Below, piece after piece: positions 1 through 7,331 of a DNA stretch of 21,036 bases (position 1 is the first letter of the stretch; each line of letters starts with the position of its first letter). Origin of the DNA: Atopobium sp. (GTDB taxonomy: Bacteria > Actinomycetota > Coriobacteriia > Coriobacteriales > Atopobiaceae). The DNA lies in contig JABZHR010000017.1 in assembly GCA_015258715.1 (NCBI GenBank), forward strand, positions 1 to 21,036, in the 5' to 3' direction. The notes beneath the pieces were generated by a model. The model was given only the letters and a program-made list of their open reading frames with translations, ran no database searches and was not told where the DNA came from. A program made the position numbers and the translations under genes.

Positions 1-2
1 CG

Positions 3-665
3 CCGTTTGTGGCCAGCCTGGTCTCGGGCGGCAATACTATGCTGGTACACGTACGTGCCTGGGGAGATTATGTTGTCCTGGGCTCCACCATCGACGACGC
101 CGTGGGCGAGGCCTTTGACAAGGTTGCTAAGGCGCTTGGCCTCGGCTATCCAGGTGGCCCCGTAATCAGCAAACTTGCAGCTCAGGGCAACCCTAAGGCC
201 ATCCACTTCCCGCGCGCGATGATGCATAGCGGTGACTATTCCTTCAGCCTTTCTGGCCTGAAGACCGCCGTTATTACCTACATTGAGGGCGAGAATCGCG
301 CAGGTAGAGCAATCAATCTGCCAGACCTTGCCGCTTCGTTTGAACAGGCAGTTATTGACGTGCAGGTTGCAAAGGCTAAAACCGCTGTTGAGGAGACGGG
401 CGTCTCCGATTTCTGCGTAGGTGGCGGCGTAGCTGCAAACCCCGCACTTAGAGCTGCATATAAGGAAACCTTTGGTCATATGGGCGTTCGAGTAACGGTG
501 CCTCCGATGTCGGTTTGCGGCGACAACGCCGCAATGATTGCCGTCGGCGCACTTCGTAGCTACCGTACACAGGGTTTCTCGCCATTGACCTTGGACGCAA
601 ACCCTAACGCGCAGCTGGGATCGTGGTCGTCGGATGCGGCGCCTGTTGTCCCAAGCGGCATGTAA
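3..665 (+). CDS. tsaD: tRNA N6-adenosine threonylcarbamoyltransferase TsaD, C-terminal part (5' end outside window)
   Basis: TsaD transfers the threonylcarbamoyl group from TC-AMP to A37 of ANN-decoding tRNAs, working in the cytoplasm with TsaB and TsaE. The visible 220 codons begin at PFVASLVSGGNT, which matches the family block around SGGHT about 105 residues into a normal ~340-residue TsaD, so roughly a third is missing to the left. Further family blocks are LGLGYPGGPVISKLA, FSLSGLKTAV, GGGVAANPALR and the metal-binding CGDNAAMIAVGAL near the end. The frame is open at the window edge, so the GTG at 9 is an internal valine and not the start. The histidine metal ligands expected upstream cannot be seen. 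In some Gram-positive lineages tsaD is fused to or follows tsaB/rimI; that cannot be judged here. The stop lies 10 nt before the nadE start, which suggests co-transcription. Confidence 0.95.
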   Translation, partial: PFVASLVSGGNTMLVHVRAWGDYVVLGSTIDDAVGEAFDKVAKALGLGYPGGPVISKLAAQGNPKAIHFPRAMMHSGDYSFSLSGLKTAVITYIEGENRAGRAINLPDLAASFEQAVIDVQVAKAKTAVEETGVSDFCVGGGVAANPALRAAYKETFGHMGVRVTVPPMSVCGDNAAMIAVGALRSYRTQGFSPLTLDANPNAQLGSWSSDAAPVVPSGM

Positions 666-675
666 GGAGACTATT

Positions 676-2703
676 GTGCAAGACGGATTCATCAAAGTTG
701 CAAGTATCACGCCTCGTGTTCGCGTGGCCGACGTGGCGTTTAACGTGGAGAGCTGTCTGGCTGCCATCGAAGAAGCCGCAGGTAATCGCGGCGCCAAGGT
801 GGTCGTGCTGCCCGAGCTCTGCATCACGGGTTACACCTGCGAGGACCTGTTCTGGCAGGATGCCCTCCTGGACGCTGCCGAGCGCGGACTGGTCTCGATT
901 GCCGCTCGCACGGCCGACGTCGATGCGTTGCTGCTGCTAGGACTGCCTGTTCGCGTAGCTAGCAAGCTCTACAACTGCGCCGCCGTTCTCTTTAGGGGAG
1001 AGCTGTTGGGCCTGGTGCCCAAGCGCTACGTGCCCATGTACAACGAGTTTTACGAGGGCCGACACTTTGTTTCTGGCCCCAAGACGGTCACCAGTGTGGA
1101 CTTTGGCCTGCTGGGCGAGGTTCCGTTTGGTACCAACCAGCTGTTTGCGTGCGACACCATCCCTGAGCTGGTCGTGGGCGCGGAGATCTGCGAGGACCTC
1201 TGGGTGCCCATGCCGCCGTCAAACGCGCACGCAGTCGCCGGCGCCACGCTGATCTGCAACTTGTCCGCGTCGCCCGCGCTGGCCGGCAAGTCCGCGTACC
1301 GTCGTCAGCTGGTTGCACAACAGAGCGCGCATCTGATTTGCGGCTACGTTTACGCCAGTGCAGGTGAGGGCGAGTCTACGACTGATTTGGTTTTCTCGGG
1401 CCATGATCTTGTTGTCGAGAATGGCCGTGTGCTCGCCGATTCTGGCGTGTTTGGCGAGGGTATTGCCGTGTCCGAGATTGACGTGCTGTCGCTGGCGGCT
1501 GACCGCAGGCGCACGTCGACGTTTGAGGTTGCTCCGACGCCGGAGGACTACAAGCACCTGACCACGTATTTCTCGCTGGAGTTTGACGGCGAGGGTGGGA
1601 ACGAGCACGCCGCCGCAGGTCACGGCCACGACAGCGAGGGCGTCGAACTTGCAATCCGCACGCCGCTGACCAGGTTCGTTGACCCACATCCGTTTGTGCC
1701 CGCGATGGACGACGCTCGCGCAACACGCTGCGAGGAGATTCTGTCGATTCAGGCTCACGGTTTGGCTTCAAGACTGGCACACACTGGCTCTGACCACGCG
1801 GTTATTGGCATTTCGGGTGGACTTGACTCTACGCTGGCCCTTCTCGTCACGGTGCGAGCGTTTGACCAGCTGGGATACGACCGCTCGGGCATTGTAGCTG
1901 TGACGATGCCGGGATTTGGCACCACGGATCGCACGTACACCAACGCTATTGAACTGGTGCAGTCGCTTGGCGCTGACCTACGCGAGATTTCCATTGTGGA
2001 TTCCGTGCTGCAGCACTTCGCCGACATCGGCCACAACCAGGATGTTCACGACGTTGTGTACGAAAACGCCCAGGCTCGCGAACGCACGCAGATTCTGATG
2101 GACGTTGCCAACCAGGTGAGCGGCATGGTCATTGGCACGGGCGACCTTTCCGAGCTGGCGCTTGGTTGGGCAACGTACAACGGCGACCAGATGTCCATGT
2201 ACGGCGTGAATGCTTCGGTGCCAAAGACGCTGGTCAGGTACCTTGTCGATTACTGCGCAGACGCTTATGAGGAGCAGGGCGAGGACGAAATTGCTCACGT
2301 TTTGCGCGACGTTCTGGACACACCGGTTTCTCCTGAGCTGCTGCCATCCGCGGCAGACGGTTCCATTGAGCAGAAGACGGAGGACCTGGTTGGCCCATAC
2401 GAGTTGCACGATTTCTTCTTGTTCCACGTGCTTCGTCACGGAAGTGGCCCGCTCAAGGTTCTGCGTCTTGCCGAGTGTGCGTTTGGTACAGGAACTGACC
2501 AGGAGATTTACGACCACGAGACTATCGTGCGTTGGCTTAAGGTGTTCTACCGCCGCTTCTTCTCGCAGCAGTTTAAGCGCTCGGCGATGCCCGACGGACC
2601 AAAGGTTGGTTCGGTTTCGCTGTCTCCGCGCGGCGACCTGCGCATGCCATCCGATGCCTCTAGCTCGCTTTGGCTCTCTGAACTGGAGAGCTTGGACGCG
2701 TAA
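676..2703 (+). CDS. nadE: Glutamine-hydrolysing NAD+ synthetase
   Basis: This enzyme makes NAD+ from nicotinic acid adenine dinucleotide and ATP, with ammonia released from glutamine by an N-terminal nitrilase-type domain and channelled to the synthetase domain. Of 675 residues, about the first 290 are the amidase, with the Glu-Lys-Cys triad visible as E47 (VLPELCITGY), K116 (LVPKRYVPMYNEFYEGRHF) and C172 (GAEICEDLW). The synthetase follows with the PP-loop SGGLDS near residue 380, GTGDLSELALGW, and the C-terminal FKRSAMPDGPKVGSVSLSPRGD block typical of the two-domain form. I chose the GTG at 676 over the in-frame ATG at 634. The latter lies inside tsaD with no ribosome site, whereas AAGGAG at 664-669 sits 6 nt before the GTG. 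The gene is the last of a probable tsaD-nadE transcript and is followed by a strong terminator. Confidence 0.95.
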   Translation: MQDGFIKVASITPRVRVADVAFNVESCLAAIEEAAGNRGAKVVVLPELCITGYTCEDLFWQDALLDAAERGLVSIAARTADVDALLLLGLPVRVASKLYNCAAVLFRGELLGLVPKRYVPMYNEFYEGRHFVSGPKTVTSVDFGLLGEVPFGTNQLFACDTIPELVVGAEICEDLWVPMPPSNAHAVAGATLICNLSASPALAGKSAYRRQLVAQQSAHLICGYVYASAGEGESTTDLVFSGHDLVVENGRVLADSGVFGEGIAVSEIDVLSLAADRRRTSTFEVAPTPEDYKHLTTYFSLEFDGEGGNEHAAAGHGHDSEGVELAIRTPLTRFVDPHPFVPAMDDARATRCEEILSIQAHGLASRLAHTGSDHAVIGISGGLDSTLALLVTVRAFDQLGYDRSGIVAVTMPGFGTTDRTYTNAIELVQSLGADLREISIVDSVLQHFADIGHNQDVHDVVYENAQARERTQILMDVANQVSGMVIGTGDLSELALGWATYNGDQMSMYGVNASVPKTLVRYLVDYCADAYEEQGEDEIAHVLRDVLDTPVSPELLPSAADGSIEQKTEDLVGPYELHDFFLFHVLRHGSGPLKVLRLAECAFGTGTDQEIYDHETIVRWLKVFYRRFFSQQFKRSAMPDGPKVGSVSLSPRGDLRMPSDASSSLWLSELESLDA

Positions 2704-2754
2704 GCGCGCAGTGTGATAGAGCGTAGCTCGGCAACATGTATTTCAAGACGCTTC

Positions 2755-2795
2755 AGTACCCGGCTATTCATGAAAATGAATAGCCGGGTACTTTT
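2755..2795 (+). terminator. Rho-independent terminator after nadE
   Basis: A perfect 17-bp stem (2755-2771 with 2776-2792, AGTACCCGGCTATTCAT on the left) closes a GAAA loop and runs into TTTT. It begins 52 nt past the nadE stop. Confidence 0.9.
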
Positions 2796-2858
2796 ATGCA
2801 GGTTGATTGTTGCTGCGAGTGGGGAAGAGGTGATTTTGCTCCCAAAATGGCCCTCAAG

Positions 2859-3039
2859 TGGTAAAAAATGCGTTTAGTTGGGGATTACAGAAATAGTGTG
2901 ATTCTATGCATCAAATCTACCTGCTGTTTTGCTTCGGACAAATAATCAGAAATCTGGATAGAATTTGTTACCTGGTAAAACGTTGGTACAATTTTTCTGA
3001 ATACTCCATTTGATCCCCAACTAAACGGATTTTTTACCC
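2859..3039. repeat. Element bounded by 29-bp imperfect inverted repeats
   Basis: Positions 2859-2887 and 3011-3039 are reverse complements at 26 of 29 positions, around a shared core of CCCCAACTAAACG and ATTTTTTACC. Weaker similarity continues outward through a GGCC motif, so each arm may be about 40 bp. The 123-bp interior is A+T-rich and has no long reading frame. It contains a good + strand promoter-like sequence (see 2965-2992). The size and layout resemble a miniature inverted-repeat transposable element, or two head-to-head copies of an intergenic repeat. No target-site duplication is clear. Confidence 0.6.
2965..2992 (+). promoter_or_regulatory. Promoter-like sequence inside the inverted-repeat element
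   Basis: TTGTTA (2965-2970), a 16-bp spacer and TACAAT (2987-2992) form a plausible sigma-70-type promoter pointing toward groES. The dyad TTACC-T-GGTAA (2968-2978) overlaps the -35 box and could be an operator. A transcript from here would begin just before the right repeat arm. No gene of its own is visible downstream before groES, 490 bp away. Confidence 0.35.
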
Positions 3040-3159
3040 AAATTGGCCCCTGCCAAAGAGGTACTCATTTTTCCTATGCAAAAACGCGCATATCACTAGC
3101 AAAATATGCACGCAGCAAAAATTTACGTCGAAAATTATGCTAATGGTAAGAATCCGCAG

Positions 3160-3320
3160 GTCGATACCACTCGGCATTCGCACCCGCCGACCGCAAGCTA
3201 CGCTTACCAGCAGCTCAGCGACGCTGCGCGCCTGCTCGCCGCCCGCGTCCCTCTGCATTCCGCCTGCACGCAGTCCGCACGCCGCCTGCGCCCCGACCGC
3301 ACCCACCAACCAGCGCATAA
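3160..3320. other. C-rich non-coding block upstream of groES
   Basis: This stretch switches abruptly from A+T-rich flanks to about two-thirds G+C, with strong C-over-G skew on the + strand and repeated CGCC/CTGC motifs. The open frames crossing it have no ribosome site or recognisable protein pattern. Nothing functional can be assigned. Confidence 0.4.
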
Positions 3321-3349
3321 CCGTTGACGGCTTATACTGCACGCCTACA

Positions 3350-3396
3350 GAAAATCTAAGTCGGTTTTGTAAGATTTTCGCGATATTTCGTATAAA
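3350..3396 (+). promoter_or_regulatory. Probable groESL promoter with overlapping dyad
   Basis: TTGTAA (3367-3372), an 18-bp spacer and TATAAA (3391-3396) make a plausible vegetative promoter about 90 bp before groES. An 8-bp inverted repeat, GAAAATCT (3350-3357) and AGATTTTC (3372-3379), straddles the -35 box and could be an operator. I see neither a CIRCE element (TTAGCACTC-N9-GAGTGCTAA) nor a HAIR element (CTTGAGT-N7-ACTCAAG). Confidence 0.45.
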
Positions 3397-3435
3397 TTGT
3401 TTTCCCGTGTGGAATAACTAATAGCGTTGGAAAAG

Positions 3436-3466
3436 GGCGCTTGGCGCCAATATCGGGCTTGGCCCG
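3436..3466 (+). promoter_or_regulatory. Twin small hairpins in the groES leader
   Basis: Two 5-bp G+C stems with the same TTG loop stand in tandem just before the groES ribosome site: GGCGC-TTG-GCGCC (3436-3448) and CGGGC-TTG-GCCCG (3454-3466). TTGGCGCCAA (3441-3450) is itself a perfect palindrome. They may stabilise the mRNA or affect initiation; this is inference. Confidence 0.45.
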
Positions 3467-3483
3467 AAAGGGAGGTTTTCATT

Positions 3484-3774
3484 ATGAATTTGAAGCCACT
3501 TGGAGATCGTGTTCTGGTAAAGCCTGCTCCAAAAGAGGAGAAGACATCTTCTGGTCTCTACATTGCATCCGCAGCACAGGAGCTTCCTCAGCGTGGTGAG
3601 GTCCTCGCAGTTGGAACTGGCAAGCTTGATCAGAATGGCAATCGCATCGCTCTTGATGTTAAGGTCGGCGACCAGGTATTTTACGGCAAGTTCGGCGGCA
3701 CCGAGGTCAAGGTAGACGGCGAGGAGCTCCTGCTTCTTCGTGCTGACGACATCCTTGCAGTCCTCGAGGACTAA
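3484..3774 (+). CDS. groES: Co-chaperonin GroES (10 kDa)
   Basis: GroES is the heptameric lid that closes the GroEL folding chamber. The 96-residue product has the usual length and the family landmarks: LKPLGDRVLVKP at residues 3-14, the mobile loop around TSSGLYIASAA (22-32), then GEVLAVGTGK and VKVGDQVFYGKFGGTEVKVDGEELLLLRADDILAVLED. The ATG at 3484 is preceded by AAGGGAGG (3468-3475) at 8 nt, which settles the start over an in-frame upstream ATG at 3427. It is the first gene of a groES-groEL operon. The two genes are separated by 120 bp that hold a tandem repeat. Confidence 0.97.
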   Translation: MNLKPLGDRVLVKPAPKEEKTSSGLYIASAAQELPQRGEVLAVGTGKLDQNGNRIALDVKVGDQVFYGKFGGTEVKVDGEELLLLRADDILAVLED

Positions 3775-3776
3775 TC

Positions 3777-3851
3777 GCTCGTAGCTCGTTTGCTCGCAGC
3801 TCGTTAACTCGCAGCTCGTTTGCTCGCGGCTTGTCCGCTCACACCTTGTTC
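3777..3851. repeat. Five degenerate 15-bp tandem repeats between groES and groEL
   Basis: Units start at 3777, 3792, 3807, 3822 and 3837, with a consensus near GCTCGCAGCTCGTTT. The first three copies are nearly identical and the last two have drifted. The array starts 3 nt after the groES stop and ends 43 nt before the groEL start. It lacks the long stem and U-run of a terminator. Confidence 0.85.
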
Positions 3852-3894
3852 GTCCGCTTTTTACTTGTAAGTTCAGCTATTTTGGAGGAATACC

Positions 3895-5532
3895 ATGGCT
3901 AAAGATATCGATTTTGGCACCGATGCTCGTGCCAAGCTTGCTAAGGGCGTAAACACCCTGGCAGATGCCGTAACCACCACCCTTGGACCTAAGGGTCGCT
4001 ACGTCGCATTGCAGCGTTCTTACGGTGCACCAACCATCACCAACGACGGCGTTTCCGTTGCTCGCGAGATTGAGCTCAAGGACCCAGTAGAGAACATGGG
4101 TGCTCAGCTGGTCAAAGAGGTTGCAACCAAGACTAACGACACCGTCGGCGACGGTACCACCACCGCAACCCTGCTTGCACAGGTCATCGTTAACGAGGGC
4201 CTCCGCAACGTTGCTGCAGGTGCAAACCCAATTGCAATTCGCCGTGGTATCGACAAGGCTGTTGAGGCTGTTGTCGCTCAGATGAGGGGCATCGCAAAGG
4301 AGGTCTCAACTAAGCAGCAGATTGCTTCCGTTGGTACCATTTCCGCAGGTGACCCAGTCATCGGTGGTAAGATTTCCGACGCTATGGACGTTGTCGGCAA
4401 GGACGGTGTCATCACCGTTGAGGAGTCCCAGACCTTCGGCATCGACATCGACACCGTTGAGGGTATGCAGTTTGACAAGGGTTACGTTTCCCCTTACTTC
4501 GCAACCAACAACGAGACTCTCACCGCTGAGCTGGACAATCCTTACATCCTCATGACTGACAACAAGATTTCCTCCATCCAGGACATCCTGCCTATCCTTG
4601 AGGCTGTCCAGAAGCAGGGCGCACCTCTGCTCATCATGGCTGAGGACGTCGACGGCGAGGCTCTGACCACCCTCATCCTCAACAAGCTCCGCGGCGTTCT
4701 GAACGTCTGCGCAATTAAGGCTCCTGCATACGGCGACCGTCGTAAGCGCATGCTCGAGGACATCGCTATTCTCACCGGTGGCCAGGCAGTCATCAAGGAG
4801 CTCGGCGTCAACCTCAACGAGATCAGCGCAGAGATGCTCGGCCGCGCTAAGTCCGTCAAGGTTACCAAGGAGACCACTACCATCGTTGGTGGCGCTGGCT
4901 CCAAGGAGGCGATCGACGACCGCATCACCCAGATTAGGGCTGAGATTGAGAACACCACTTCTGACTTCGATATCGAGAAGCTCCAGGAGCGTCTTGCTAA
5001 GCTCGCCGGCGGCGTTGCAGTCATCAAGGTTGGCGCAGCTACCGAGGTTGAGCTCAAGGAGATTAAGCACCGCATCGAGGACGCACTTCAGGCAACTCGC
5101 GCAGCTGTCGAGGAGGGCATTGTCGCAGGTGGCGGCGTCTCCTTCCTGGCTGCTTCCTCTGTCCTCGACAGCGTTCAGACCTCTGACGCAGACGAGAAGA
5201 TCGGCGTTGAGATCATCCGCAAGGCTCTTGAGGCTCCAGTCCGCACCATCGCTAACAACGCTGGCTTCGAGGGCAGCGTAGTTGTCGAGAAGATCAAGGC
5301 ACTCCCAACCGGCCAGGGTCTTGACTCCGCTTCCGGCCAGTATGGCGACATGATTGAGATGGGCGTTCTTGACCCAGTTAAGGTCACCCGTACCACACTC
5401 CAGAATGCAGCTTCCGTTGCATCCCTCATCCTTATCACCGAGGCAACTGTTTCCGAGATGCCAAAGGACACCACTATCGAGGAGTCCATTTCTCGTGCAG
5501 CTGCTCAGGGCGGCCAGGGCGGCATGTACTAA
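3895..5532 (+). CDS. groEL: Chaperonin GroEL (60 kDa)
   Basis: GroEL is the tetradecameric ATP-driven folding chamber of the cytoplasm, partner of GroES. The 545 residues match the family length. Nucleotide-site signatures are TTLGPKGR (28-35), NDGVSVAREI (50-59) and VGDGTTTATLLAQ (84-96). Further landmarks are NMGAQLVKEVATKTND, AYGDRRKRMLEDIAILTGG in the apical region, and IEDALQATRAAVEEGIVAGGG near residue 395, which carries the catalytic aspartate region. The tail is short (AAQGGQGGMY) and lacks the GGM repeats of proteobacterial GroEL. The start is set by GGAGGA (3884-3889). The codon use, rich in C-ending codons, looks like that of a highly expressed gene. A strong terminator closes the operon. 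Confidence 0.98.
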   Translation: MAKDIDFGTDARAKLAKGVNTLADAVTTTLGPKGRYVALQRSYGAPTITNDGVSVAREIELKDPVENMGAQLVKEVATKTNDTVGDGTTTATLLAQVIVNEGLRNVAAGANPIAIRRGIDKAVEAVVAQMRGIAKEVSTKQQIASVGTISAGDPVIGGKISDAMDVVGKDGVITVEESQTFGIDIDTVEGMQFDKGYVSPYFATNNETLTAELDNPYILMTDNKISSIQDILPILEAVQKQGAPLLIMAEDVDGEALTTLILNKLRGVLNVCAIKAPAYGDRRKRMLEDIAILTGGQAVIKELGVNLNEISAEMLGRAKSVKVTKETTTIVGGAGSKEAIDDRITQIRAEIENTTSDFDIEKLQERLAKLAGGVAVIKVGAATEVELKEIKHRIEDALQATRAAVEEGIVAGGGVSFLAASSVLDSVQTSDADEKIGVEIIRKALEAPVRTIANNAGFEGSVVVEKIKALPTGQGLDSASGQYGDMIEMGVLDPVKVTRTTLQNAASVASLILITEATVSEMPKDTTIEESISRAAAQGGQGGMY

Positions 5533-5554
5533 TCCGCACTTTCAAGGAACTTCA

Positions 5555-5589
5555 ATCGGGTCCAGCCTCTCGCTGGGCCCGATTTTTTT
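5555..5589 (+). terminator. Rho-independent terminator after groEL
   Basis: A 12-bp stem (5555-5566 with 5572-5583, one G-U pair) with loop CTCTC runs into seven T residues, starting 22 nt past the groEL stop. Confidence 0.9.
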
Positions 5590-5604
5590 GCCGCTGCGCC
5601 CACT

Positions 5605-5673
5605 TGGCGAGAAACCCGTCTTGTCGTGGGCGAGAAACCCGTTTTGTTGTGGGCGAGAAACCCGTCTTGTCGT
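5605..5673. repeat. Three 23-bp tandem repeats carrying GGCGAGAA
   Basis: Units at 5605-5627, 5628-5650 and 5651-5673 share GGCGAGAAACCCGT; units 1 and 3 differ only at their first base. They follow the groEL terminator and precede a 200-bp stretch up to the next gene in which I recognise nothing else with confidence. Confidence 0.85.
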
Positions 5674-5889
5674 AACTGCAACGTTTTCCCGCTCAGCGTC
5701 CATTAATCGAAATCGTATGAATGTGACGTCATTTGAGCGGAATTATTGGTCGCTACAGGTTAAAATGTTTATTTGCGACCACGGCCATACCGTCGCTGCG
5801 ACTGTGACTACGCCGCAACTGCACCCGCGGTCAGCACGCCGCTGCGACAGCATTGTTAATCCGCCACGCGCCAAAGGAGAGGAGGCACC

Positions 5890-7233
5890 ATGGCTCAGAA
5901 CCAGAATCGTAACGAGGAGCGAGATTTTCTCGACGACCTCATTGATATCCAGGACTCCCTCCAGGTGCTCTCTAACCCGCTCGACGCGTTGATGGGAAGT
6001 CTGTCGATTGACCCAAATTCGGACAAACCGTTTGAGCCAATGGACTACAAGGAAATCCCCTGGTCAAACGCTAATCGATGCCTGAGGTGCGCCTCGGGAA
6101 AAGCCGAGGCATGTTCTCGCTGTCTTGACGTTTGCCCAGCTAATTGCATTGATATCCACAACCAGTCCGTGCGTATTGACGACGAGGCTTGCCTGCAGTG
6201 CGGCCTCTGTGTTGCCGCGTGTCCAACCGAGACGTTCAATACGCGCCGCCATACCTCACGCGTCTTGTATGACCAGGTAGCTCGCGCGGCTTCCGCGTAT
6301 GAACAGTGCTACATTACCTGCACGCGTGCGCTGGCGAGAAAACCTGAGGGCAACGAGATTTGCCTGCCTTGCGTGGGTATGCTCTCAGCCGACATTTGGT
6401 TCTCGATCCTTACGGACTTTGATAACGTGAGTGTTTACCTGCCACTGGGCGTTTGCGACCGTTGTCGTACCACTACCGGTGAGGAAGCATATACCCAGGC
6501 CATCGCTACCGCTGAGGAGTGGACAGGTGCTACAGTTGGTCTTGAGGTCGACGGCAATAACCTCAACCACAACTTCACGCGTGCTTACATCCGTTCTCAG
6601 TTCATCTCCAACGCGATGAACGGTGCAGAACGCCTGGTATCTGCGTCGACGCCTGTTCTTGCGGGCGCTAAAGCAATCGCTGACCGCATCAACTCGCACG
6701 CTCGCTCTCTGGATAAGCTTCAGACGCAGCTTGATGACGTGATGGGCCTGCGCACCACCGACATGAGGCAGTCCATGCTCACGCAGGATCGTCGTCTGGT
6801 CATGGGCGCCCTCCAGCACGACCCAGACCTTGCCCCTTACGTGAAGCTCGCGGCTCCTATCTGGGATTCCAGCAAATGCACGGTCTGCGGCGATTGTAAA
6901 AATACCTGCACAACGCATGCAATCGACATCGACGAGCGCGGCAAGCTGACCATCAAGATGCCGTTCTGTGTTAACTGCGGCGCCTGCGAAATTGTCTGCC
7001 CAGAGCCTGGTGCGCTTACGATGGTGCCGATGAACACTTCTGAGCTAGTTGTTCGTGATCGCAAGGCCGAGGAGACCGAGCGTCTTGAGGCTTTGGCTCG
7101 TCGTAAGGCTCGCTTCATTTTTGACACCGGTAAAGAGCAGCTCAAACACTTGGCGGACTCGATTACCGAGGGCTCAGACGAGAGTTCTACCGCCGCCGCA
7201 CAGCAACCTCCAAAAGAGGATAATGGGGAGTAG
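5890..7233 (+). CDS. Multi-cluster 4Fe-4S ferredoxin-like protein of unknown role
   Basis: A 447-residue soluble protein with no signal peptide or membrane segment. The N-terminal iron-sulfur unit has C64-x2-C67-x7-C75-x2-C78-x3-C82-P, an atypical spacing, followed by a canonical C101-x2-C-x2-C-x3-C111-P motif. A middle region (about 115-325) carries further cysteine pairs, C140/C144, C158/C161 and C189/C192, and is not a family I recognise. The C-terminal unit is a bacterial-type double ferredoxin fold: C330-x2-C-x2-C-x3-C340 and C360-x2-C-x2-C-x3-C370-P. A charged, low-complexity tail follows. It most likely passes electrons between an oxidoreductase and an acceptor, but no partner gene lies beside it. 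The start is well supported by AAAGGAGAGGAGG ending 4 nt before the ATG. ychF follows 98 bp later. Confidence 0.85.
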   Translation: MAQNQNRNEERDFLDDLIDIQDSLQVLSNPLDALMGSLSIDPNSDKPFEPMDYKEIPWSNANRCLRCASGKAEACSRCLDVCPANCIDIHNQSVRIDDEACLQCGLCVAACPTETFNTRRHTSRVLYDQVARAASAYEQCYITCTRALARKPEGNEICLPCVGMLSADIWFSILTDFDNVSVYLPLGVCDRCRTTTGEEAYTQAIATAEEWTGATVGLEVDGNNLNHNFTRAYIRSQFISNAMNGAERLVSASTPVLAGAKAIADRINSHARSLDKLQTQLDDVMGLRTTDMRQSMLTQDRRLVMGALQHDPDLAPYVKLAAPIWDSSKCTVCGDCKNTCTTHAIDIDERGKLTIKMPFCVNCGACEIVCPEPGALTMVPMNTSELVVRDRKAEETERLEALARRKARFIFDTGKEQLKHLADSITEGSDESSTAAAQQPPKEDNGE

Positions 7234-7331
7234 CAAGTAGCTGCGTACACAGCACAACGCTTCTAGCTGCTTGTTCTTCTCGCCAGAAACGCAAGTAACC
7301 GTAACCGTCCACCGACAACAAGAGGACTCAC

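Noticed and set aside
634..675. Upstream ATG as the nadE start
   Set aside because: It lies inside tsaD with no ribosome site; AAGGAG with correct spacing marks the GTG at 676.
3034..3342. A 102-codon open frame on the - strand upstream of groES
   Set aside because: GTG start without a ribosome site, spans two regions of very different composition, and shows no protein-like pattern.
4306..5070. A 254-codon open frame on the - strand inside groEL
   Set aside because: Leucine-rich antisense shadow of a strongly biased coding gene, with no recognisable protein features.
5605..5673. CRISPR array
   Set aside because: The 23-bp units are contiguous with no unique spacers, and no cas genes are near.
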